Assembly: GCF_023169885.1 (NCBI RefSeq) | Contig: NZ_AP025516.1 | Coordinates: 1,364,001-1,428,000 of the forward strand | Origin: Desulfofustis limnaeus | Lineage (GTDB): Bacteria; Desulfobacterota; Desulfobulbia; Desulfobulbales; Desulfocapsaceae | Direction of reading: 5' to 3' | DNA: 64,000 nucleotides | Shown here: positions 19,155 through 29,839 of the stretch, in pieces | Layout: the number at the start of each line of letters is the position of its first letter | Position numbering within the stretch: position 1 is the first letter of the stretch | The notes under the pieces: model-generated | The model's input: only the letters and a program-made list of their open reading frames with translations | Databases searched by the model: none | What the model was told of the DNA's origin: nothing | Made by a program: the position numbers and the translations under genes

Positions 19155-19179
19155 GAAATATGCAAGATCTGCATATTTC
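19155..19179. promoter_or_regulatory. Perfect 10-bp palindrome upstream of fdhA (candidate operator)
   Basis: GAAATATGCA (19155-19164) and TGCATATTTC (19170-19179) are exact reverse complements separated by AGATC. The site lies about 80 bp upstream of the fdhA start and downstream of the ModE-like gene, both on the minus strand. No T-run follows on the minus strand, so it is not a terminator of the ModE-like gene. It does not match the E. coli ModE consensus by eye, so the regulator is a guess. Confidence 0.55.
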
Positions 19180-19233
19180 TTTTTGCCCTAAAATTGACAG
19201 GCTTTCAGAGGCGAAGGGGAAAGGGGGGAAACG

Positions 19234-19593
19234 TCAGGTGGGCGGGTGCAGATCCTGGTCGAAGAGTTCGCTGAAGCGGCGATCGGCATAGGCTTCGATA
19301 TCGCGCTGCAACAGGCGGTATTGTTGCACCAGTTCGCGAGCCAAAGGGGTGAGGGTGGTGCCGCCTTTGCCGCCGCCGCCCTTTTTCGGGATGACCAGTT
19401 CGTCGGCGAATTGCTTCTGCAAGATCTTGATGTGGGTCCAGGCCTTTTTGTAGTTCATCGACAGCCGCTCTGCGGCGCGGGCGATGGAACCCTCTTCTTC
19501 GATGTATTCCAGCAATTCCGTCTTGCCTTTGCCGAAGAGCAGTTCCTGCTGGTCGTTTTCGATCCAGATCTTGGTTCGAATGAAAGTCTTCAT
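19234..19593 (-). CDS. modE: ModE-like molybdate-type winged-helix regulator
   Basis: The 119-residue protein has the ModE N-terminal winged helix-turn-helix (KTELLEYIEEEGSIARAAER, then MNYKKAWTHIK). It lacks the C-terminal molybdate-binding MOP domains, as many short ModE-family proteins do. The Gly/Lys-rich wing (PKKGGGGKGG) is typical. The ATG at 19593 (MKTF) has ggggga upstream; the ATG at 19605 has none. Its position before a molybdenum or tungsten formate dehydrogenase suggests it controls that gene. Without a MOP domain it may not sense molybdate directly. Confidence 0.82.
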   Translation of the reverse strand: MKTFIRTKIWIENDQQELLFGKGKTELLEYIEEEGSIARAAERLSMNYKKAWTHIKILQKQFADELVIPKKGGGGKGGTTLTPLARELVQQYRLLQRDIEAYADRRFSELFDQDLHPPT

Positions 19594-19643
19594 ACTATCC
19601 CCCATGACAGGAAGTCACAGCCAAGCGTGAAAATCAGCTTGTT

Positions 19644-20426
19644 TCAAGCTTCCCGGTCCTGGTCCGACTTGTCTGTCGGCGGCGTGTCTTCGGGTGATCG
19701 TTTCTTTTTGCCGAAAATCGAGGTCAGGATGATACCTGCCTCGTACAGGCCAAAGAGGGGAAAGCAGAGCAGGATGGTAGCCATGAGGTCGCCGGCGCTG
19801 AGCAGAAAGGCGACCAGGACGATGGCCGCGTAGAAATAGAGCCGTTTTTTGCGGAAGTAGCCGGCCTCGACGATGCCGGCCTTGCCGGTCATCACCATCA
19901 GGAAGGGGATCTGGAAGGCCAGTCCGAAGGCGATGATCAACCGGGCCACGAAGGTCAGGTAAAGCCCCAATTTCGGCAGGGGCTCGAGGCCGGGGTGGGC
20001 ATAGCTCATGAAATAGACGAGCAGCCGGGGCAGCACGCTAAACAGAGCGAAGGCGCCGCCGCCGATAAACAGCAGGCTGGACCAGAAGACCACGGTGCCG
20101 ACCAGCCGTTTCTCATGGTCGTGCAGTCCCGGGGCGACGAAACACCAGGCCTGATGGAGCAGATAGGGGAAGCTGGCGATCAGTCCGATCAGCACGGCGA
20201 GCTTGAGATAGGCGATGAAGGCTTCGGGCAGGTTGGTGTAGACCAGCCGGTAGACGAGCGGGCTGGCATCGAACAGGGGTTTGATGAAGAACTGGGCGAT
20301 CTGCTCGGAAAAATAGTAGGCGACGATGGAGCAGAGGATGAGCGCGATGAAGCAGCGGACCATCCGTTTGCGGAGTTCGTCATGGTGCGGGCGGAAAAAA
20401 GCGAGGCTGCGTTCCAGTGAGGACAT
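19644..20426 (-). CDS. tatC: Twin-arginine translocase subunit TatC
   Basis: The 260-residue protein has six predicted membrane helices, an N-terminal HHDELRKRM motif and the conserved FPYLLHQAWCFVAPGLHDHEK segment. TatC recognises twin-arginine signal peptides. The C-terminal tail (KKKRSPEDTPPTDKSDQ) is charged and cytoplasmic. It follows tatB by 3 nt. The Tat pathway would export folded redox enzymes, although the formate dehydrogenase encoded nearby lacks a Tat signal. Confidence 0.94.
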   Translation of the reverse strand: MSSLERSLAFFRPHHDELRKRMVRCFIALILCSIVAYYFSEQIAQFFIKPLFDASPLVYRLVYTNLPEAFIAYLKLAVLIGLIASFPYLLHQAWCFVAPGLHDHEKRLVGTVVFWSSLLFIGGGAFALFSVLPRLLVYFMSYAHPGLEPLPKLGLYLTFVARLIIAFGLAFQIPFLMVMTGKAGIVEAGYFRKKRLYFYAAIVLVAFLLSAGDLMATILLCFPLFGLYEAGIILTSIFGKKKRSPEDTPPTDKSDQDREA

Positions 20427-20429
20427 GAA

Positions 20430-20933
20430 TCAGTGGACGGTCTGGTCCGGGGCGGGGGGATCCGTCTTCTTGGTCGTCTTCGTCTCGACGCCGGCCTCAT
20501 TTTCGATCAGATCCTCCGGGTCGGGTTCGAAGCCGGGGGGTGGGGATTCGGCTGCCCCCTCCTCGGGTGGTGCTGCGGCGGTGTCGGCCTCGCCCACGTC
20601 GGCAATCGCCTCTTGGGCCTCGTCGTCATGGGTGCGAATGGCCTGCTCGTGCGGGTCGACGTTCTCGTAACCGGAGGGGACGCCGGTGTAGCCGTCCGGG
20701 CCGGCGTCGCCGAGCTGCTTGCGGAGCGAGCGGGCCGCATCCTCGATCTCCGGCTTGACGGAGTCGAGCGGGTTTTCCTTGGACAAGTCTTGTTTCAGGG
20801 ATTCGACGGTGCGTTTCAACTCCAGCACCCCTTTGGCAATCGAGCGGGCCAGTTCCGGAAGTTTGTCCGGACCCACGACGATCAAGGCGAGCGCCATGAT
20901 CAATATCAACTCTGGCAAACCGATGCCGAACAT
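20430..20933 (-). CDS. tatB: Twin-arginine translocase subunit TatB
   Basis: The 167-residue protein starts MFGIGLPELILIMALALIVV. It has the FGIGxxEL membrane anchor, the GPDKLPELAR hinge and an amphipathic helix, followed by a long acidic and Pro-rich tail. The length fits TatB rather than TatA, though in Desulfobacterota the TatA/TatB boundary is loose. tatA itself is not in the window. The 309 bp between tatB and purA hold the purA promoter and no gene that I can see. Confidence 0.88.
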   Translation of the reverse strand: MFGIGLPELILIMALALIVVGPDKLPELARSIAKGVLELKRTVESLKQDLSKENPLDSVKPEIEDAARSLRKQLGDAGPDGYTGVPSGYENVDPHEQAIRTHDDEAQEAIADVGEADTAAAPPEEGAAESPPPGFEPDPEDLIENEAGVETKTTKKTDPPAPDQTVH

Positions 20934-21132
20934 GTCTGTTTCCCCTTGCGTTCACGTACTAAAGAGGTTTTTTCTGGTCAGAGCTACGGACCATAAATCG
21001 GATGAACTCAAAATCTAACAGAATGTCCGCCGGAAATCGACTGCTAATTGGCGCTGCCGGGCGTCCGGCGGGGCTGCCGGCCGGTTCCTAACCTCCTAGA
21101 TTTTTATGAAAAAAGCGAATAAATTTGATGGA

Positions 21133-21161
21133 TTGACTTTATTCGTGTGGTTGACTATAAT
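21133..21161 (+). promoter_or_regulatory. Strong sigma-70 promoter of the purA operon
   Basis: TTGACT (21133-21138) and a perfect TATAAT (21156-21161) are separated by 17 nt. The predicted start near 21168 leaves a 75-nt leader to purA. Confidence 0.82.
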
Positions 21162-21191
21162 TACCAGGTTTTACTTCTGATAATCCGTGCG

Positions 21192-21214
21192 CATCCCCGC
21201 CTTTGGCTGGGATG
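21192..21214 (+). promoter_or_regulatory. Stem-loop in the purA leader
   Basis: CATCCC-c-GCC-ttt-GGC-t-GGGATG forms a self-complementary hairpin in the 5' leader, ending 28 nt before the purA start. TTGTCTG follows but there is no real U-run. It may be a leader structure or weak attenuator; no purine riboswitch core was recognised. Confidence 0.4.
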
Positions 21215-21230
21215 TTGTCTGTTTTACTGA

Positions 21231-22544
<1,314 letters not shown>

Positions 22545-22604
22545 CTGGCACCGTTTCCCCGGTTGGGGGAGAACTGGTGACGAATCGAATAACCAGAGGT
22601 ATCC

Positions 22605-24015
<1,411 letters not shown>

Positions 24016-24016
<1 letters not shown>

Positions 24017-24516
24017 TGGAGACACCCGTGAGCGACGGTTCATCACTGACCCATTTTGATGATAACGGCAACGCCGTCATGGTCGACGTCGGCGGCAAAG
24101 CGGTGACCCGTCGGGTGGCGGTGGCCGCCGGTTCGATCACCATGAGCCGCGCCGCCTTCGATAAGGTGCGCAGCGGCACCATGGCCAAGGGGGATGTCCT
24201 CGGGGTGGCGCGGCTGGCCGGGATCATGGCGGCGAAAAAAGTGGACCAGTTGATCCCGCTGACCCACCCGTTGCTGATCGACTCGGTGTCCGTCGATTTT
24301 TCTTTCGATGACGATACGTGTGCGGTCATCGTTGAGGCCACGGTCGGCACCAGCGGCAAGACCGGCGTGGAGATGGAGGCGCTCACCGCGGTTTCGGTGG
24401 CGGCGTTGACCATTTATGATATGTGCAAGGCAGTTGACAAGACCATGGTGATTCAGGCCATTCGTCTGCTGAGCAAGACCGGAGGAAAGAGCGGTACGTT
24501 CGTTCGCGAGCAATAA
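24016..24516 (+). CDS. moaC: Cyclic pyranopterin monophosphate synthase
   Basis: The 166-residue MoaC completes cyclic pyranopterin formation with MoaA in molybdenum cofactor synthesis. Signatures are [25 protein letters not shown] and [20 protein letters not shown]. The ATG at 24016 overlaps the dnaJ stop; the preceding TTG is an unlikely start. The cofactor product is needed by the formate dehydrogenase encoded 5 kb to the left. Confidence 0.95.
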
Positions 24517-24570
24517 TCGGCGTCCGGGCAGGAGCCATGAAGGCGTCGTATAACGGAGGAGATCAATCTG

Positions 24571-24933
24571 ATGGAAAAAGAGTTATTGGAGAAGTTTCGC
24601 CTTCAACTCATCGAAAAGCGCCGGGAGATTCTGGATGAGGCCAATCGGACCCTGGCCGATATGACGGACCAGAATTCCAACGTGCCTGATCCGAACGATC
24701 GAGCCTCGATCGAATCGGACCGCAGTTTCGAGTTGCGCATCAGGGACCGGGAGCGCCGCCTGCTGACCAAGATCGAAGAGGCCCTGACCCGCATAGACGA
24801 CGGGGAATACGGGATCTGCGAAGAGTGTGGGTGCGATATCGCCATCAAGCGGCTCGAGGCGCGCCCGGTGACCACCCTGTGCATCGATTGTAAAACGCTT
24901 CAGGAGCAGAAAGAACGCTCTCAGGGGCAGTAA
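24571..24933 (+). CDS. dksA: DksA-family transcription factor
   Basis: The 120-residue protein has the N-terminal coiled coil with a DPNDRAS segment at the tip and the C-terminal zinc finger (CEECG ... CIDC). DksA binds the secondary channel of RNA polymerase and works with ppGpp. The acidic tip reads DPNDRAS rather than the E. coli DxxDxA arrangement, which is common in this group. A very good ribosome site (ggaggag) precedes it. Confidence 0.9.
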   Translation: MEKELLEKFRLQLIEKRREILDEANRTLADMTDQNSNVPDPNDRASIESDRSFELRIRDRERRLLTKIEEALTRIDDGEYGICEECGCDIAIKRLEARPVTTLCIDCKTLQEQKERSQGQ

Positions 24934-24938
24934 GGTCG

Positions 24939-25943
24939 ATGCCGGAACTGCGCAAAGACCCGGTGCTCGGGCGATGGATTATCATCGCCAAGGAGCGAGG
25001 AAAGCGGCCGACCGACTTCGTGGTGGAAAAACCGCAGGTGCTTGGCGGTTTTTGTCCGCTCTGTCCGGGCAACGAGGGTTTCACGCCGCCGGAGGTACTG
25101 GCCTTCCGCGGCGGCTATCCGTCTCAATCCAATCAGGCCGATTGGCAGGTGCGCGTCGTTCCGAACAAATACCCGGCCTTGATCATCGAAGGCGAGCTGG
25201 GCAAGGCCGGTGAAGGGTTGTACGATCGGATGAACGGCATCGGTGCCCACGAGGTGATCATCGAGGCACCCGGCCACAACGATGCCATGTCGACCCTGCC
25301 GGCCGAGCACGTGGCATTGGTGCTGCGCGCCTACCGGGACCGATTGCTCGACCTGCAAAAGGACCCGCGTTTCCGCTATGTGATGATCTTCAAAAATTTC
25401 GGCAAGGCGGCCGGGGCCTCGCTGGAACACTCCCACTCCCAGTTGATCGCCTTGCCGGTACTGCCGCGGATGATCACCAACGAACTGGACGGCTCGCTCT
25501 CCTATTACCGGTACAAGGATCGGTGCCTCTTCTGCGATATCATCCACCAGGAAATCGAACAGAACATCCGGGTGGTCTGCCAGAACGAGTCCTTCATCAC
25601 CATCTCGCCGTTTGCCCCGCGTACGCCCTTTGAAATGTGGGTGTTGCCGAAACGGCATACCTCCGGTTATTGTCATCAGGGAGAAGGTGAGCTGTACGGC
25701 CTGGCCTGCATTCTCACCGAAACCCTGCGGCGTCTGGATCGGTGCATCCCCAATGTGCCCTACAACTTCGTGCTGCACACCCAACCGCTGCGCTCGGGTG
25801 AACTGGAGCATTTTCACTGGCACTTCGAAATCGTGCCGAAGCTGACCTCCATCGCCGGCTTTGAGTGGGGGTCGGGATTCTACATCAATCCCATGCCGCC
25901 CGAGGAAGCAACCCAGTATTTACGTGAATCTCTGGATAGTTGA
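24939..25943 (+). CDS. galT: Galactose-1-phosphate uridylyltransferase (GalT family)
   Basis: The 334-residue HIT-superfamily enzyme has the catalytic HSHSQ (H-x-H) near residue 164, the zinc-site CPLCPGN and the second-domain motif FHWHFEIVPKL. GalT swaps UMP between UDP-glucose and galactose-1-phosphate. No other Leloir gene is nearby, and HIT relatives acting on ADP-glucose or other sugar nucleotides look similar. The exact substrate is therefore uncertain. It starts 5 nt after dksA. Confidence 0.82.
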   Translation: MPELRKDPVLGRWIIIAKERGKRPTDFVVEKPQVLGGFCPLCPGNEGFTPPEVLAFRGGYPSQSNQADWQVRVVPNKYPALIIEGELGKAGEGLYDRMNGIGAHEVIIEAPGHNDAMSTLPAEHVALVLRAYRDRLLDLQKDPRFRYVMIFKNFGKAAGASLEHSHSQLIALPVLPRMITNELDGSLSYYRYKDRCLFCDIIHQEIEQNIRVVCQNESFITISPFAPRTPFEMWVLPKRHTSGYCHQGEGELYGLACILTETLRRLDRCIPNVPYNFVLHTQPLRSGELEHFHWHFEIVPKLTSIAGFEWGSGFYINPMPPEEATQYLRESLDS

Positions 25944-25954
25944 AGGAGGTTGCC

Positions 25955-26305
25955 ATGAAAAAAATACTGATCGTCGACGATGACGAATCGATTCAGTTGC
26001 TTTACCAGGAAGAGTTCAAGGATGAAGGGTACCAGGTGGCCGCGGCCCTGAACGGGGAAGATGCGCTCGAACTGTTTCGGCAATCCCCACCGGATCTGGT
26101 GATCCTCGACATCCAGATGCCCGGCTTGAACGGGATCGAAGTGCTGCGGCAGATGAAGATGATCAACCCCGCGGTCCCGGTGGTGATCAGCAGCGCCTAC
26201 AACGAATACAAGCAAGACCTCGGCGCCTGGGCCTCCGACGAGTACGTGGTCAAGTCGTCCGATATCTCCGAGTTGAAAATGACGGTGCGTCGCCTGCTCG
26301 GCTAG
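25955..26305 (+). CDS. Single-domain response regulator
   Basis: The 116-residue receiver domain stands alone: acidic triad at 8-10, phospho-acceptor Asp52 (ILDIQMPG), and Lys in VVKSSD. There is no output domain. The ATG at 25955 follows aaggagg, so the earlier in-frame TTG is rejected. No kinase gene is adjacent. The terminal KSSDISELK replaces the usual KPFD segment, a common feature of Desulfobacterota CheY-like proteins. Confidence 0.88.
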   Translation: MKKILIVDDDESIQLLYQEEFKDEGYQVAAALNGEDALELFRQSPPDLVILDIQMPGLNGIEVLRQMKMINPAVPVVISSAYNEYKQDLGAWASDEYVVKSSDISELKMTVRRLLG

Positions 26306-26346
26306 CAAGCGTCGACGGTTGCAGGTAGTCCTGCCATTCCGGGATC

Positions 26347-27087
26347 ATGAAAGACATCCAAAGTCAGAAGGACTACCGGCGGATCGACATCAAGAAGGTC
26401 GGGGTCAAGACCGTCACCTACCCGATAACCGTTCTGGACAAGGCCCAGAGCCGGCAGAAGACCGTCGCCACCATCAACATGTATGTCAATCTTCCCCACC
26501 ATTTCAAGGGGACTCACATGAGCCGGTTCATCGAGATCCTCAACCGGTTTCACGGCAAGATCGACATCAAGAACTACCGGCAGATCCTGGAGGAGATGAA
26601 GCGGCGGCTCAACGCCGAGGCGGCGCACATGGAGATGATGTTCCCGTTCTTTCTGCCGCGCAACGACGAACGGGAACGGCTGCGGGTGAGCCGTTACGAG
26701 TGCAAGATGAGCTGCTTTCTTGGCGACGAGGACGGTGATGATCTCCGGCTGGACATAACGGTGCCGATCGGCCAGGCCCAGAGCCCCCAGTCCGGTTCTT
26801 CCTGCCCCGGACTGTGGGGAACCGTCCGGTTGAGCGTTCGTTTTGTCCGGTTTATGTGGCTCGAGGATCTCATCGACGTGGTTGAAACCGCCATCCGCGA
26901 TGAATCGGCCACGTCTCAGGGCGGCTCCAACATATTCATAGAAGCGCTGCTGGTGCGCCTCGATGCCCGCCTGGCGCAGCGTGCCGAGCTGAGCTGGTAC
27001 GAAATCACCGTGGAAAATCTGTCCCAAGGTTACTCCCTGTTTGCAGCGGCCGGCGGGTCCGACGGTCGCACCGGCGTGGCCGGATAA
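26347..27087 (+). CDS. folE2: FolE2-like protein lacking the canonical active-site motif
   Basis: The 246-residue protein starts with an almost canonical FolE2 (GTP cyclohydrolase IB) N-terminus: MKDIQSQKDYRRIDIKKVGV, TINMYVNLPHHFKGTHMSRF and IEILNRFHG. Where FolE2 enzymes have the catalytic LCPCSKEI and GAHNQRS segments, this one reads PIGQAQSPQSGSSCPGLWGT. The C-terminal ESIHxH motif is replaced by ENLSQGYSLF, and the region between is short. I checked the other frames across this segment and found no frameshift that restores the motif. It is either a diverged enzyme or an inactive paralogue. Confidence 0.75.
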   Translation: MKDIQSQKDYRRIDIKKVGVKTVTYPITVLDKAQSRQKTVATINMYVNLPHHFKGTHMSRFIEILNRFHGKIDIKNYRQILEEMKRRLNAEAAHMEMMFPFFLPRNDERERLRVSRYECKMSCFLGDEDGDDLRLDITVPIGQAQSPQSGSSCPGLWGTVRLSVRFVRFMWLEDLIDVVETAIRDESATSQGGSNIFIEALLVRLDARLAQRAELSWYEITVENLSQGYSLFAAAGGSDGRTGVAG

Positions 27088-27116
27088 CCCCTCTATCAAT
27101 TCAAACGAAGGCTACG

Positions 27117-29195
27117 ATGAAGGATCTATTATTCGAGATCGGTTGTGAGGAACTACCGGCCGGTTTTCTCGCCCCGGCTATGGCGCAGCTTGCCGATCTG
27201 TTTCGCACCAAGGCGGACAAGCTGCAGGTGAGCTATACCTCCCTGCGTACCTTTTCCACCCCGCGCCGGCTGGCCCTGATCGTCACCGGCCTGGCGGATA
27301 AACAGGATGACATCAGTGAGGAACTGCTCGGTCCGTCCAAACAGGCGGCCTACGATGGTGCCGGCAATCCCACCAAGGCGGCGGAAGGGTTCGCCCGCTC
27401 CAAAGGGGTGACGGTGGCTGATCTGAGGGTGGTGGCGACACCGAAGGGAGAGTACCTGCAACTTGTTCGGCAGATCCCGGGGGTGGCGACCATCGAACTG
27501 CTCCCGCAGCTGCTGCGCGAGTTGCTGGTCGAGTTGAGTTTTGCCAAATCCATGAAGTGGGGCAGTAATCAGCATCCCTTTGCCCGGCCGATCCAGTGGT
27601 TGTTGGCGATCTACGGCAATCAGCCGGTGGCGTTGGAGCATGAAGGCATCCACAGCGCGGCGATCACGCGGGGGCACCGCTTTCTGGCCCCGGAACCGGT
27701 CCCGGTGGCGGCTGCCGCCGAATACGAAGAGACCTTGCTGGGCCGGTTTGTCATCGTCGATAGCGAACGGCGACGCCGGGCAGTGCAACAGGAGATCACC
27801 GCTGCGGTCGCCGCGGCGGGCATGGCCGCTGGAGCGACAGTGACGATCGATGAAACCCTGCTCGATACCGTTACCAACCTGGTGGAATATCCGTTCGGCG
27901 TGTGCGGGCGGTTTGCTGAGAAGTTCCTGCACCTGCCTGACGAGGTGCTCATTACCTCCATGCGCGAACACCAGAAGTCGTTTCCGGTGGTCGATGGCTC
28001 CGGGGCGCTGCTGCCCGGCTTTGTGGCGGTCAACAACACCCGGGTCAAACAGCCGGAGGTCACGCGTGCCGGTCACGAACGGGTGCTGCGAGCCCGGTTG
28101 GAGGACGCCTTCTTCTTTTTCCAGTCTGATCGTAAGATCAGGCTGGCGGATCGGCTCGAAGCATTGTCCGGCATCATCTTTCAGGCCAAACTTGGCACCA
28201 TGCGGGAGAAGGTCGACCGGGTGGTCAAGCTGACCCGGCTGCTGGCCGATCGCCTGGCCCCGGCCCTGGTGGACGAGGCCTGTCGTGGGGCCCTGCTGTG
28301 CAAGGCGGATCTGACCACCGACATGGTCGGTGAGTTTCCCACCCTGCAGGGCGTCATGGGCAGTGCTTATGCAGCCCATGACGGGGAGTCGGCCGTGGTT
28401 TGTCAGGCCATCCGCGAGCATTATCTGCCGTTGCGGGCCGGCTCGGAACTGCCCGAAGGGGTGGTTGGGGCCCTGGTGGGGCTGGCCGACCGGATCGATA
28501 CGATAGCCGGTTGTTTCGGCATCGGTCAGATCCCGACCGGAACCACCGATCCTTTCGGCCTCCGGCGCTTGGCGCTGGCGATCATCCACCTGGTGGCGCA
28601 GCGCGGCGCCCCGCTGTCACTGGCCGATATGTTCCGCAAGGCGCTCGCCCTCTACGGCGATCGGGTGGACGGCAGTGGCGCTACCGTGGAACAGGTGCTG
28701 CAGTTCATCAAGGGCCGTTTCATCAACGACTGCACCGGCAAGGGGATGGATGGTCGGGCGGTGGATGCGGCCTGTTCGGTGGCCTTTGACGACATCAACG
28801 ATTGTCTCAAGCGCATCGAGGCCCTGACCGAGATCAAAAGGCAAGCCTCGTTCGAAGTGCTGGCCGGGGCGTTCAAGCGGGTCAGAAACATCATCAAGGA
28901 ACATCAGGAGAGCGACATCGAGGTGTCGCTGCTGGTCGAACCGGCCGAACGCAGCCTCTACGAGGTCTACCACCAGCTTGCTCAGAGCGGCGAGAAACAA
29001 CTGGCGGCGGCCGATTATCGGGGGTTTCTCGAGGAGATGCTGGTGTTGAAGGAGCCGGTGGATCGTTTCTTTGACGAGGTGATGGTCATGGTCGAGGACG
29101 AGGCGGTGAAAAACAACCGGCTCAACCTGCTGGCGGCGATCAACACCTTGATCCTGAACATCGGCGATATCTCACGGATGCACAGCGCTGGTTGA
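27117..29195 (+). CDS. glyS: Glycyl-tRNA synthetase beta subunit
   Basis: The 692-residue subunit begins MKDLLFEIGCEELPAGFLAP, the GlyS signature. It contains SMKWGSNQHPFARPIQWL, the HD-like middle region (CKADLTTDMVGEFPTLQGVM) and the C-terminal anticodon-binding-like part (RVRNIIKEHQ). The alpha subunit gene glyQ, usually just upstream, is replaced by a FolE2-like gene and is not in the window. A ribosome site (gaagg) precedes the ATG. A strong terminator follows. Confidence 0.95.
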   Translation: MKDLLFEIGCEELPAGFLAPAMAQLADLFRTKADKLQVSYTSLRTFSTPRRLALIVTGLADKQDDISEELLGPSKQAAYDGAGNPTKAAEGFARSKGVTVADLRVVATPKGEYLQLVRQIPGVATIELLPQLLRELLVELSFAKSMKWGSNQHPFARPIQWLLAIYGNQPVALEHEGIHSAAITRGHRFLAPEPVPVAAAAEYEETLLGRFVIVDSERRRRAVQQEITAAVAAAGMAAGATVTIDETLLDTVTNLVEYPFGVCGRFAEKFLHLPDEVLITSMREHQKSFPVVDGSGALLPGFVAVNNTRVKQPEVTRAGHERVLRARLEDAFFFFQSDRKIRLADRLEALSGIIFQAKLGTMREKVDRVVKLTRLLADRLAPALVDEACRGALLCKADLTTDMVGEFPTLQGVMGSAYAAHDGESAVVCQAIREHYLPLRAGSELPEGVVGALVGLADRIDTIAGCFGIGQIPTGTTDPFGLRRLALAIIHLVAQRGAPLSLADMFRKALALYGDRVDGSGATVEQVLQFIKGRFINDCTGKGMDGRAVDAACSVAFDDINDCLKRIEALTEIKRQASFEVLAGAFKRVRNIIKEHQESDIEVSLLVEPAERSLYEVYHQLAQSGEKQLAAADYRGFLEEMLVLKEPVDRFFDEVMVMVEDEAVKNNRLNLLAAINTLILNIGDISRMHSAG

Positions 29196-29206
29196 GGTTT
29201 ACAAAC

Positions 29207-29248
29207 AAACGGGCTGCCCGGTTCAACCGGACAGCCCGTTTGCTTTTC
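29207..29248. terminator. Bidirectional terminator between glyS and the cytochrome gene
   Basis: AAACGGGCTG (29207-29216) pairs with CAGCCCGTTT (29232-29241), extended by CCGGTT/AACCGG inside. A T-rich tail follows on the plus strand (gcttttc) and on the minus strand (gtttgtttg). It separates the convergent glyS and cytochrome c3 genes. Confidence 0.9.
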
Positions 29249-29282
29249 TCAGATGTCGGTGAGGGAGGCCCGCTTTCTCTGC

Positions 29283-29687
29283 TTATTGATGGCAGGGCTT
29301 GCAGCCTTTGAACACTTCGGCCAGGGCCGGGTTCTCCTCGGCCGCCTTCTTATGGCAGTCGCGGCAGTTCTTGTGGGCCGCATCCTTGTAGGTGGCTACT
29401 TCTTTGGGCAGTCCGGCGACACCGGAGTTATGGCAGGATTCGCACTTGGCGATTTCCATACCCTCGGTGTAGGGAACCTGCTTGCCGTCTTGGGCGCCAT
29501 GATGACAATCAGCGCAGGTCGCTATTTCCTGATGCTTGGCATGGGGGAAGACGGCCGGCTTCGGCTTTTTGGCCTTGTCGATCTCAGCCTGAAGGACCAT
29601 GTCTGCCGGGCCGTTGTCGGCGATAACGATGCCGGCAAAGCCGAGACAGACGACAGCGAACACACAGCAAAGCACTTTTTTCATCAT
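29283..29687 (-). CDS. Tetraheme cytochrome c3 (class III)
   Basis: The 134-residue precursor has a signal peptide (MMKKVLCCVFAVVCLGF, cut near IADNG). Its four heme sites are CADCH, CESCH, CRDCH and CKPCH. Distal His candidates include FPHAKHQ. This is the c3-type periplasmic electron carrier that links formate and hydrogen oxidation to membrane complexes in sulfate reducers. The ATG at 29687 is 8 nt after GGAG; an upstream GTG is too close to it. The cytochrome assembly genes lie next upstream. Confidence 0.93.
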   Translation of the reverse strand: MMKKVLCCVFAVVCLGFAGIVIADNGPADMVLQAEIDKAKKPKPAVFPHAKHQEIATCADCHHGAQDGKQVPYTEGMEIAKCESCHNSGVAGLPKEVATYKDAAHKNCRDCHKKAAEENPALAEVFKGCKPCHQ

Positions 29688-29752
29688 GATGACCACTCCT
29701 TTCTTGAATTGATCTGCTCCGGTACTACTGAACGATGATTCATCTTCAGCTG

Positions 29753-29781
29753 GTTATACCGGGTTATCGGGCGTATGTCAA
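29753..29781 (-). promoter_or_regulatory. Near-consensus sigma-70 promoter of the cytochrome c3 gene
   Basis: On the minus strand TTGACA (29781-29776) and TATAAC (29758-29753) are separated by exactly 17 nt. The predicted start near 29746 gives a leader of about 60 nt. It implies high constitutive transcription of the cytochrome, separate from the ccs genes. Confidence 0.78.
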
Positions 29782-29839
29782 GAATCACTCCCGCTATTAT
29801 TTGTTCTAATGGTTTGTATTTTCATGGAAAAAGATCTTT

